From assembly GCA_963819685.1 (NCBI GenBank), contig CAWFXI010000002.1, positions 129,510 through 193,509 on the forward strand: a stretch of DNA of 64,000 nucleotides, in the 5' to 3' direction. The notes below the pieces were generated by a model. That model did not search any database. It was not told the DNA's origin and saw only the letters and a list, made by a program, of their open reading frames with translations. Below are positions 53,741 to 64,000 of this stretch, in pieces. Position 1 is the first letter of the stretch, and every line of letters starts with the position of its first letter. The position numbers and the translations under genes were made by a program. This stretch comes from CAIUGU01 sp963819685. Lineage in GTDB: Bacteria; Pseudomonadota; Gammaproteobacteria; Steroidobacterales; Steroidobacteraceae.

Positions 53741-54406
53741 ATGTCCGCGCCTGAACTCGTCATCCTCGTCCACGGCTTGTGGATGTCGGGCCTTGAGCTG
53801 GTCTCGCTTAAGAACAGGCTGAACGGCGATCACGGCTTCACGGCCGTCCCGTTTTCCTATCCATCGGTCAGCGGGTCGATGCTCGATCACGTCAGGGAAC
53901 TGCGCGAGTTCGCTCAGGCGCAGAAGACGGAACGCATGCATTTCGTCGGTCACAGTCTGGGCGGACTGGTCGTACTCAATCTGCTTGAAGCCACTGCCGA
54001 TCTGCCACCGGGACGAGCCGTATTACTCGGTGCACCGTTGCAGGGTAGCCGTGCGGCTCAAGGACTTGCCCGCTGGCCACTTGGCCGCGCGATGCTCGGA
54101 ATCACGATGCGGGATGAGTTTCTCCCGGGCGAAGACCTTGCTCCGCGGACACAGAAAAGAACCTGGAACGATCGCCGCGAAGTGGGTGTCATTGCGGGAT
54201 CGAGCGGCATTGGGCTCGGCCGGCTGGTCGCAAAGCTCGACGGCGACAACGACGGCACCGTGATGGTGGAGGAGACTGAGCTCCCCGGCGCTCGCGACCA
54301 CCTGGTGCTGCCGGTCACGCACACGGGCATGCTGTTCTCGGACGAGGTGGCCCGGCAGACCGCGGAATTCCTGCGAACCGGACGGTTCGCCAGAGTTGAT
54401 GCCTAG
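53741..54406 (+). CDS. Alpha/beta hydrolase, lipase-like
   Basis: A 221-residue serine hydrolase. The fold starts with the oxyanion strand LVILVHGLWMSG, the nucleophile elbow FVGHSLGGLVVLNLL near residues 68-82, and a likely catalytic His in LVLPVTHTGMLFS near 196. Asp of DGDNDGTV may complete the triad. There is no signal peptide, so it is cytoplasmic. The substrate is unknown. Its TAG stop overlaps the mutS stop on the other strand. Confidence 0.85.
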   Translation: MSAPELVILVHGLWMSGLELVSLKNRLNGDHGFTAVPFSYPSVSGSMLDHVRELREFAQAQKTERMHFVGHSLGGLVVLNLLEATADLPPGRAVLLGAPLQGSRAAQGLARWPLGRAMLGITMRDEFLPGEDLAPRTQKRTWNDRREVGVIAGSSGIGLGRLVAKLDGDNDGTVMVEETELPGARDHLVLPVTHTGMLFSDEVARQTAEFLRTGRFARVDA

Positions 54407-56955
54407 ACCAGCTTCTTGAGTCGATACAGCGCCTCCAGCGCTTCACGCGGCGATAGCGAGTCGGGATCAATGCCATCCAGCGCGTCCGCCAACGGGTGTG
54501 GAGTTGCCGGCGCTGATACCGTCAGCGGCAGCTCCTGCTGCAGTCTTGGCGCGTGTGCTTCGGCGGAGCGGCGTTCCAGTTCGGCGAGATACTTCCGCGC
54601 TGCCGTGATCACTTTCGGTGGTACACCTGCAAGCGCCGCCACCGCCAACCCATAGCTCTGGTTCGCAGGTCCTTCCCGGACGGCATGCAGGAAGATCAGT
54701 TGCTCGCCATGCTCCGTCGCATCCAGATGAACATTCGCGCAAGCCTCGATTTCGGTGGCGAGCGCCGTCAGTTCGAAATAATGCGTGGCGAACAACGTGA
54801 ACGCCCGGACGTGCCGGCCGATGTGAGTCGCGCAGGCCCAGGCCAGCGACAACCCATCATAGGTACTCGTGCCGCGGCCGATCTCGTCCATCAACACCAG
54901 GCTGTGCCGCGTGGCGTTGTTGAGGATGTTGGCGGCTTCGGTCATTTCGAGCATGAAGGTTGAACGGCCACCGGCCAGGTCGTCCGAAGCGCCGATGCGC
55001 GTAAAGATCCGGTCGATGGGGCCGATGCGTGCCTCCGTCGCCGGCACGAAACTGCCGATGCGCGCCAGGATGACGATCAGCGCAGTCTGACGCATGAACG
55101 TCGACTTGCCGCCCATGTTCGGGCCAGTGATCACAAGCAGCCGTCGCTGCTCACTCAGGCCAAGATCATTGGGGACGAATGGCTGGTCGATGAACTGCTC
55201 GACGACCGGGTGCCGTCCCTCGCGGATCTCGATGACTGCATCGTCGGTCAGCGTCGGCTTGGCCAATCGCAGCGTGACGGCCCGCTCTGCAAACGTAGTG
55301 AGCACGTCGATTGCGGCCAACGCCGCCGCACTGGCCTGCAATCGCGCAACACGTTCAATCAGCTGGTCCAGCAACGCGTCATACAGGAGTTTTTCGCGAG
55401 CCAGCGCGCGGTCGCGTGCACCCAGAACCTTGTCTTCGAATTCCTTCAGTTCCGGGGTGATGTAGCGTTCCGAATTGCGAATGGTCTGGCGCCGGATGTA
55501 GTCGGCCGGAACGCGGTCGGCGAGGCTGCGATTGATTTCGATGAAGTAGCCCTGCACGCGGTTGTAGCCCAGCTTCAGGTTGGCAATCCCGGTGCGCGTG
55601 CGTTCGCGGGCTTCGAGGTCCAGCAGATACTGATCGCTGTGTTCGCTGATCAGCCTGAGTTCGTCGAGCTCGGCATCGTACCCGGGGGCGATCACGCCCC
55701 CCTCACGCAGGATCGGTGGCGGAGTCTCGATGATCGCTCGCTGCAGCAGTGCGACGACATCGGGATGCGTGCCAGCTTCCAACGCCAGCGTTTTGAGCAG
55801 TGGCGAGTCCTGGCGCGCCAGCAGCGTCTGCAGCGCCGGCAAGCGGGCAAACGCATCCCGCAGCTGCGCCAGATCACGAGGTCGTGCCGACTTCAATGCA
55901 ACCCTTGCGAGTGAACGTTCGATATCGCCTACGTGTCGCAACAGCTCGGTCACATCGCCCCAGGCGCGGTTGCCAACCAGCGTTTCTACGGCGTGCAGCC
56001 GCAACTCCACCGTTTGCCTATCACGCAAGGGCCGATGGATCCAGCGCCTGAGCTCGCGTCCACCCATTGCGGTCGCCGTGCGATCCAGGACTCCTGCGAG
56101 CGTGCACTCCGGCCGTCCGGTCAATGAGGTGTCGAGTTCCAGATTGCGACGGCTGGCTGCATCGAGCAGCACCGCGTCCGAACGCGCTTCGGTGTGCAAA
56201 CTCTTGAGATGCGGCAGGGCACCCTTCTGTGTGTCGCGAACATATTGCAGCAGGCAGCCCGCGGCCCGCACGGCTAGCGGCAGTTCGGCACAGCCGAAGC
56301 CCGACAGATCGCGAGTTCCAAATTGCTGGCACAGGGCGCGGGTGGCCGATTCCAGATCGAAATGCCAGGGCGGTCGTTCGCGCTGGCTAGTGGCGATCGC
56401 GATCGGCAACGCTGCGGACTGCTCGGCAACGAGCAATTCAGCGGGGCGCAGGCGCTCGAGTTCTCCTGCCAGTGCCTCGGACCCAACGGCCTCAAGCACG
56501 CTGAACCGGCCGCTCGCCAGCTCAAGCCACGCAAGGCCAAAGTGATTGCCTTCGCGGCACAACGCCGCGAGCAGCGTGTCGCGACGCTCCTCGAGCAAGG
56601 CGTCGTCCGTGACGGTGCCGGGCGTGACGATGCGGACGACCTGACGATCCACCGGGCCTTTCGATTTGGCCGGATCGCCGAGCTGCTCGCACAGGGCCAC
56701 GGATTCGCCCTTGCGTACCAGACGCGACAGGTAGGTTTCGACGCTGTGATAAGGCACGCCCGCCATCGGGATCGGTTCGCCGCCCGACTGTCCGCGCGCC
56801 GTCAGCGTGATATCGAGCAATCGGGCTGCACGCCGTGCGTCGTCAAAGAACAGTTCGTAGAAGTCGCCCATGCGATAGAACAGCAGCACATCAGGATGCT
56901 GAGCCTTGATGCGTAGATACTGCTGCATCACCGGCGTATGGTTCGCTTCGGTCAT
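54403..56955 (-). CDS. mutS: DNA mismatch repair protein MutS
   Basis: Recognises mismatches and recruits MutL. The 850 residues have the N-terminal mismatch-binding domain with the conserved Phe-x-Glu in LFYRMGDFYELFFDDA near residues 32-41, the connector, lever and clamp domains, Walker A VITGPNMGGKSTFMRQTA near 605, and LVLMDEIGRGTSTYDGLSLA (Walker B). The C-terminus (SLSPREALEALYRLKKLV) is the dimerisation tail. Alone on the minus strand in this stretch. Confidence 0.97.
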   Translation of the reverse strand: MTEANHTPVMQQYLRIKAQHPDVLLFYRMGDFYELFFDDARRAARLLDITLTARGQSGGEPIPMAGVPYHSVETYLSRLVRKGESVALCEQLGDPAKSKGPVDRQVVRIVTPGTVTDDALLEERRDTLLAALCREGNHFGLAWLELASGRFSVLEAVGSEALAGELERLRPAELLVAEQSAALPIAIATSQRERPPWHFDLESATRALCQQFGTRDLSGFGCAELPLAVRAAGCLLQYVRDTQKGALPHLKSLHTEARSDAVLLDAASRRNLELDTSLTGRPECTLAGVLDRTATAMGGRELRRWIHRPLRDRQTVELRLHAVETLVGNRAWGDVTELLRHVGDIERSLARVALKSARPRDLAQLRDAFARLPALQTLLARQDSPLLKTLALEAGTHPDVVALLQRAIIETPPPILREGGVIAPGYDAELDELRLISEHSDQYLLDLEARERTRTGIANLKLGYNRVQGYFIEINRSLADRVPADYIRRQTIRNSERYITPELKEFEDKVLGARDRALAREKLLYDALLDQLIERVARLQASAAALAAIDVLTTFAERAVTLRLAKPTLTDDAVIEIREGRHPVVEQFIDQPFVPNDLGLSEQRRLLVITGPNMGGKSTFMRQTALIVILARIGSFVPATEARIGPIDRIFTRIGASDDLAGGRSTFMLEMTEAANILNNATRHSLVLMDEIGRGTSTYDGLSLAWACATHIGRHVRAFTLFATHYFELTALATEIEACANVHLDATEHGEQLIFLHAVREGPANQSYGLAVAALAGVPPKVITAARKYLAELERRSAEAHAPRLQQELPLTVSAPATPHPLADALDGIDPDSLSPREALEALYRLKKLV

Positions 56956-56982
56956 TTCTTCAGCTCGCTTTCCGGTACGCGC

Positions 56983-57032
56983 CTGACAGTTTAATATTCA
57001 ATAATATCAATACTATAGCCATAAACCGTCAG
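56983..57032. repeat. AT-rich dyad upstream of mutS
   Basis: CTGACAGTTTA (56983-56993) and TAAACCGTCAG (57022-57032) are reverse complements except for one base, around an AT-rich 28-base centre. It begins 28 bases before the mutS start, on the promoter side. Confidence 0.5.
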
Positions 57033-57236
57033 CGTCGCACGATGCGCCGTGCGGTCCCGAGCCTCGAGTCTGCGCAATGACCGAAGATGAGCTTCAGGGT
57101 AAGGACGGTGGACCTGGCCCGATGAGCAGCAGCGATTCTGCACATCTGCAAGATCAATCGGCGCCTGCAGACTTGCCTTTCACGCAATGCTCCGCGTAGT
57201 TTGAATGTTGCTCCGCGATATGGCGATAGTAATGAA
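57033..57236. other. Short region before the methyltransferase, with a 40-residue open frame
   Basis: A plus-strand frame from ATG 57077 to TAG 57197-57199 encodes 40 residues starting MTEDELQGKDGGPG. It ends immediately before an open extension of the methyltransferase (TTG 57201). It may be the true N-terminus of that gene split by an indel, a leader peptide, or nothing. I do not call it a gene. Confidence 0.3.
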
Positions 57237-57920
57237 ATGACAAAAACCAGCGAAGTCGGCGCGTTCGACATTGTCAGTCGCAATGAAATGCAGGCTGAGT
57301 CCGAAGTGGACACGTTTACCGTCTTTCGGTACGAGCAAATGGCGCGCCATATTCCACTTAGGTTCGAGCATCCCCGTGTGCTGGATGTGGGCTGCAACAC
57401 CGGGCGAGGCGGGGCTCGAATGAAGGCCATGCTGCCACAGATCGATCTTGTGGGGCTGGATCTCGTGCAATCGCGAATAGATGCCCTACCTCCCGTCTAC
57501 AGCACAGGGATCTGCAGTTCAGCGACGAAGATCAACGCGGCATCCGTCTCGTTTGATAGCGTGGTAGCTGGCGAATTCCTGGAGCACGTGCCCGCCTCAG
57601 ACATCGACACAGTCCTGTGCGAGTTTCAGCGTGTCATCAAACTTTGGGGCAGGCTCATCATGACCACGCCTAACCCTGAATCCTGGGTGGCGATTTTCGC
57701 GCGCACACGCTTTGCCCCGAAGCGACTGAAGGATCATCGGACGATCATCGGCGGTGCCCATGTAACTCAGCATTGGCCGCGCCTCCTCGCGCAGCGACTC
57801 AAAATGCACGGCTTTCGCCGCGCGAAACTCTACGGCACGGGGCGAATGTCGCTCCATATTGGCCCGTATTTCCCGCTGGGACTCTATGGCTCGTTCCTGA
57901 TCACCGCCGACAAATACTAG
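57237..57920 (+). CDS. Class I SAM-dependent methyltransferase
   Basis: A 227-residue protein (ATG 57237; TTG 57201 would add 12 residues). SAM-binding motif I is VLDVGCNTGRGG near residue 52, the acidic end of strand 2 is in DLVGLDLVQSR, and VVAGEFLEHVPASDIDTVL plus RLIMTTPNPESW are typical of UbiE/COQ5-like or cell-surface methyltransferases. The substrate is unknown. Composition is visibly less GC-rich than its neighbours and it interrupts the mutS-pncC-recA neighbourhood, so acquisition by transfer is possible. Confidence 0.85.
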   Translation: MTKTSEVGAFDIVSRNEMQAESEVDTFTVFRYEQMARHIPLRFEHPRVLDVGCNTGRGGARMKAMLPQIDLVGLDLVQSRIDALPPVYSTGICSSATKINAASVSFDSVVAGEFLEHVPASDIDTVLCEFQRVIKLWGRLIMTTPNPESWVAIFARTRFAPKRLKDHRTIIGGAHVTQHWPRLLAQRLKMHGFRRAKLYGTGRMSLHIGPYFPLGLYGSFLITADKY

Positions 57921-57970
57921 GCGTTAAAATCGATAGTGGTTTCGTGGAGGGACGACGAGGACATGACGGA

Positions 57971-58084
57971 AGGCTGTACCGTAGGCTGTAGACTGTAGGT
58001 AGACAAAAGGCCCGAGCCGCTTCCAGACTTTAGCGGCTCCTCTTTGGGCCTCGGATTCTACCTACAGCCTGTGGTCTTCAGCCT
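57971..58084. repeat. GGCTGTAG-family inverted repeat with inner hairpin
   Basis: The left arm starts AGGCTGTACC, GTAGGCTGTAG (57971-57991, identical to 28752-28772). The right arm (58058-58084) has CTACCTACAGCCTG. Between them GAGCCGCT (58014-58021) pairs with AGCGGCTC (58032-58039), and AGGCCC pairs with GGGCCT outside it. It fills the gap between the methyltransferase and pncC. This is the most complete copy in the window. Confidence 0.75.
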
Positions 58085-58089
58085 TTCCT

Positions 58090-58590
58090 ATGCTTACCGA
58101 CGACGATCTGTACAAGCTTGCCGCCAAAGTCGGCCACACATTGCTCGAGTCGAAGCGCCGCCTCGTGACGGCGGAATCCTGCACAGGTGGCTGGGTATCG
58201 AAGGCAGTGACGGACATCTCCGGCAGCTCTGCCTGGTATCTCGGAGGTGTCGTGGCGTACGACAACAGCGTCAAGCAGACCTTTCTCGGGGTGTTGCCCG
58301 CCACGCTGGAGGTGCATGGCGCGGTAAGCGATGCCACCGTCCAGGAAATGGCAATTGGCGCACTGGAAAAAGTCGGCGGGGAGATCGCGATTGCGGTGAG
58401 CGGCATCGCCGGCCCCGACGGTGGCCAGCCCGGCAAACCGGTGGGCACCGTCTGGTTTGGGTGGGCCTGGCGACACGGGCAGGCCATTCATCACCGTACC
58501 CGGCTCAAGATCATCGATGGAAATCGCGAGGACGTCAGGCGCCGCAGCGTTGCCACTGCGCTCGGCGGTGTTCTCGAACTCGAACTCTGA
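58090..58590 (+). CDS. pncC: Nicotinamide-nucleotide amidase PncC (CinA C-terminal family)
   Basis: Deamidates NMN to nicotinate mononucleotide in the pyridine nucleotide cycle. The 166-residue stand-alone CinA C-terminal domain has RLVTAESCTGGWVSKAVTDI, GGVVAYDNSVKQTFLGV, and IAVSGIAGPDGGQPGKPVGT. The N-terminal MoCF-like domain of full CinA is absent, as is normal in this class. It belongs to the conserved pncC-recA neighbourhood. Confidence 0.95.
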   Translation: MLTDDDLYKLAAKVGHTLLESKRRLVTAESCTGGWVSKAVTDISGSSAWYLGGVVAYDNSVKQTFLGVLPATLEVHGAVSDATVQEMAIGALEKVGGEIAIAVSGIAGPDGGQPGKPVGTVWFGWAWRHGQAIHHRTRLKIIDGNREDVRRRSVATALGGVLELEL

Positions 58591-58607
58591 AGCAGGGCGC
58601 TGGTGCC

Positions 58608-59141
58608 ATGGGGCGATCCACACCATTGAGGCTGTTCTTCGCGTTGTGGCCCGATGAAGCCCTGCGCCGGGCGCTGGCTGATCGGGTCCAGCCGCTCCTT
58701 CCAGCAGACTTGGGTCGACCGGTTCCTCCGCAGAATCTGCACGTGACGCTCGCGTTTCTGGGCAATGTTGCGCCTGACCGTATTCCCCTTCTCGAGGGGC
58801 TGGCCGAAAAGCTGGCGTGGCCCGCTGTCGACGTTGTTTTTGACCGTCTGGGAGTTTGGCCGAAGGCCCGCCTGCTGTGTCTTGAAGCCGCAACTCCGCC
58901 AGAAGCGTTGATCGCAGCGGTGGCGCAGCTGCACGATTCATTGCGGGAAGCCGGCTTTGAGATCGAGCGGCGGCCGTTCAGGATGCATATCACGCTGGTG
59001 CGGAACATGCCTGGCAACCCGATAGCGGGCGAGGGTCTGCGGGTGACACCGGAAATCGTCTGGCCAGTGCGGGGGATGGCTCTGGTGGCCTCGACGTCGG
59101 CTCCCGGGGGATCGCAGTACAGCGTATTGCGGCAGTGGTAA
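58608..59141 (+). CDS. thpR: RNA 2',3'-cyclic phosphodiesterase ThpR (2H family)
   Basis: 2H phosphoesterase, formerly called 2'-5' RNA ligase. ATG 58608 gives 177 residues beginning MGRSTPLRLFFALWPDE. The two catalytic motifs are present, HVTLAFLG near residue 45 and HITLVRNM near 126, each following the H-x-T/S pattern. It lies 18 bases after pncC and upstream of the recA promoter. The physiological substrate is not known. Confidence 0.93.
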   Translation: MGRSTPLRLFFALWPDEALRRALADRVQPLLPADLGRPVPPQNLHVTLAFLGNVAPDRIPLLEGLAEKLAWPAVDVVFDRLGVWPKARLLCLEAATPPEALIAAVAQLHDSLREAGFEIERRPFRMHITLVRNMPGNPIAGEGLRVTPEIVWPVRGMALVASTSAPGGSQYSVLRQW

Positions 59142-59244
59142 CGGGTGCATTTGTCGGTCTTCGCAGCAGATTTGCCGTTCTGCCGGACGGGCCGTCTGTG
59201 CAATCATCTGGACCCTTCGGATGGGTGTACTCCTGGCGAGAGAT

Positions 59245-59260
59245 CTGTATACTTACACAG
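59245..59260 (+). promoter_or_regulatory. LexA binding site (SOS box) of recA
   Basis: CTGTATACTTACACAG matches CTG-N10-CAG of the proteobacterial SOS box, with a mostly A/T-rich centre. It lies 66 bases before the recA ATG. This predicts LexA repression of recA-recX. Confidence 0.92.
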
Positions 59261-59325
59261 TAGTTCTGGCAGTATTTCTGATTGGCCCTCCCAACACGTT
59301 CAAGGCAAGATCAAGGTTCACCACG

Positions 59326-60348
<1,023 letters not shown>

Positions 60349-60353
60349 GGCTG

Positions 60354-60878
60354 GTGACGAGAAGTTTGCGGATGGGTCAGAGCGCCGCTGCCGACCCGTC
60401 CCGCATCTCCGCTACCGCGCTGGGGTTGCTCGCGCGCCGCGAGCATGCAACCCAGGAACTCGAACGCAAGCTCGAAGCCCGGGGCTACGATGCCGATGTG
60501 ACGTCTGCCGTGCTGGCGGAGCTGGCCCGCAAAGGCCTGCTGTCGGACGAGCGTTATGTCGCGAGTTTCATCACGCACCACGCTGCCCGTGGGCAGGGTC
60601 CGATACGCATTCGGGGCGAGCTGCGTGAGGTCGGCGTCGCCGCCGATCTGGTCGAGCGTCTGCTCGACGCGGCTGAGGTCAATTGGGTCGAAACCGCCCG
60701 CATCGTTCGCCGCAAAAAGTTCAGTGCAGCCTTGCCGGCCAGCTTTGCTGAACGTGCAAAGCAGTCCCGCTTCCTGCAATATCGCGGGTTTTCGCAGGAC
60801 CAGATCCGGGCCGCATTCGGCCCAGAGGCCGAAGGGGTTGACCCCGATTTCGCCGCGGATCCAGGTCCGGATGACTAA
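60354..60878 (+). CDS. recX: RecA regulator RecX
   Basis: Binds RecA filaments and limits their activity. The 174 residues (GTG 60354, preceded by AAGG; ATG 60372 is an alternative) show three-helix repeats: ALGLLARREHATQELERKL, VLAELARKGLLSDERYVASF and RFLQYRGFSQDQIRAAFG. Cotranscribed with recA and under the same SOS control. A short acidic C-terminus is typical. Confidence 0.95.
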   Translation: MTRSLRMGQSAAADPSRISATALGLLARREHATQELERKLEARGYDADVTSAVLAELARKGLLSDERYVASFITHHAARGQGPIRIRGELREVGVAADLVERLLDAAEVNWVETARIVRRKKFSAALPASFAERAKQSRFLQYRGFSQDQIRAAFGPEAEGVDPDFAADPGPDD

Positions 60879-60892
60879 CCGGCGCGAGCAGC

Positions 60893-63574
<2,682 letters not shown>

Positions 63575-63683
63575 ACGGGGGACCAATTGGAATAAGGGAT
63601 TTACCTATCCCCCCAGGTCCGCGACTGGCATAGGCTGCACTTTGGGGCAAGGCGAATTCCATGCCGCTGGGCGGGGGCTTCGT

Positions 63684-63710
63684 TACAATCTAAAAAATCG
63701 ACTGAAGGAG
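63684..63710 (+). promoter_or_regulatory. Candidate -10 and strong ribosome-binding site of csrA
   Basis: TACAAT at 63684-63689 may be a -10, with no clear -35. The ribosome-binding site is GAAGGAG at 63704-63710, six bases before the ATG. Its GGA is also the core CsrA target, so autoregulation is plausible. Confidence 0.45.
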
Positions 63711-63716
63711 CAGAAC

Positions 63717-63923
63717 ATGCTGATTCTGACCAGGCGCGTAGGCGAAACGGTGATGATTGGGGAAAACGTCACCGTCACAGTGCTCGGCGTCAAAGGCAAC
63801 CAGGTGCGCATTGGCGTCAATGCCCCCAAGGAAGTGGCCGTGCATCGCGAGGAAATCTTCGAGCGCATCAAGCGCGAGGAGCAGGACCCCGCCGCCCGCC
63901 CAGCCACCGGTTCGGGCACCTGA
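63717..63923 (+). CDS. csrA: Carbon storage regulator CsrA (RsmA)
   Basis: RNA-binding translational regulator that blocks GGA-containing leaders. ATG 63717 gives 68 residues: MLILTRRVGETVMIGENVTV, VLGVKGNQVRIGVNAPKEVA and VHREEIFERIKREE, nearly the consensus. The key Arg44-equivalent in VAVHREEI is present. alaS-csrA is a conserved pair in the class. The last 77 bases of the window hold nothing recognisable. Confidence 0.98.
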   Translation: MLILTRRVGETVMIGENVTVTVLGVKGNQVRIGVNAPKEVAVHREEIFERIKREEQDPAARPATGSGT

Positions 63924-64000
63924 CCGCGATTCTTTAGAGCATTCCAGCCTTTACGGGCCCCCTCGCGGCCAGTATCCTTGCCCCCCTTCGCGGCGGGGCT

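Overview
The window is a contiguous, gene-dense, GC-rich stretch of a gammaproteobacterial chromosome. Gene order gives the class: rsmI-rnpB-mraZ, a complete dcw cluster from mraZ to ftsZ and lpxC, lpxC-DUF721-M23-secA-mutT-yacG, zapD-coaE-pilD-pilC-pilB-pilA-pilR-pilS, divergent bamD/rluD, fmdB-aspS, and mutS...pncC-recA-recX-alaS-csrA. Together these resemble the Pseudomonas/Xanthomonas/Nevskia side of the class more than the enterics. A free-living member near Xanthomonadales, Nevskiales or Steroidobacterales is my inference, not something the sequence proves. No prophage, insertion sequence, CRISPR array, rRNA or tRNA was seen.

Layout. 1-3113 (minus): a truncated CBM9/DUF5916 outer-surface protein gene that runs off the left edge, yraN and lpoA. 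3114-4529 (plus): rsmI and the RNase P RNA. 4530-5019: an AT-rich gap, then the mraZ promoter with its three-repeat MraZ operator. 5020-22946 (plus): mraZ rsmH ftsL ftsI murE murF mraY murD ftsW murG murC murB ddl ftsQ ftsA ftsZ, mostly joined by ATGA or TGATG overlaps; this makes the meso-DAP peptidoglycan precursor and the divisome. 23082-28982: lpxC, a DUF721 gene on minus, an M23 peptidase, secA, mutT and yacG. 29029-38793 (minus): zapD, coaE and the type IV pilus genes pilD, pilC, pilB, pilA, pilR and pilS. pilA has a textbook sigma-54 promoter that PilR would drive. 38974-44796: a CoA-acylating aldehyde dehydrogenase divergent from sucCD, then nadE. 44873-51750: bamD, rluD, pgeF, a ZIP transporter, clpB and an fmdB-type gene. 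51939-63923: aspS, an alpha/beta hydrolase, mutS (minus), a methyltransferase, pncC, thpR, SOS-controlled recA, recX, alaS and csrA.

Two features cut across the annotation. First, several genes that must work (murE, aspS) or normally do (rsmI, pilC, pilA, the aldehyde dehydrogenase) carry single-base frame disruptions. Most look like one extra base, which points to sequencing or assembly error in much of the window; pilA (four) and pilC (three) are dense enough to deserve a separate check. Second, gaps between genes repeatedly hold a GGCTGTAG/CTACAGCC repeat, often as inverted arms. One 21-base copy is identical at two loci 29 kb apart, and an inverted pair brackets yacG.

The most unusual protein feature is a long Lys/Ala-rich, histone-H1-like tail on SucD. 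It appears to continue past the annotated stop in another frame. No clearly new multi-gene system was found.
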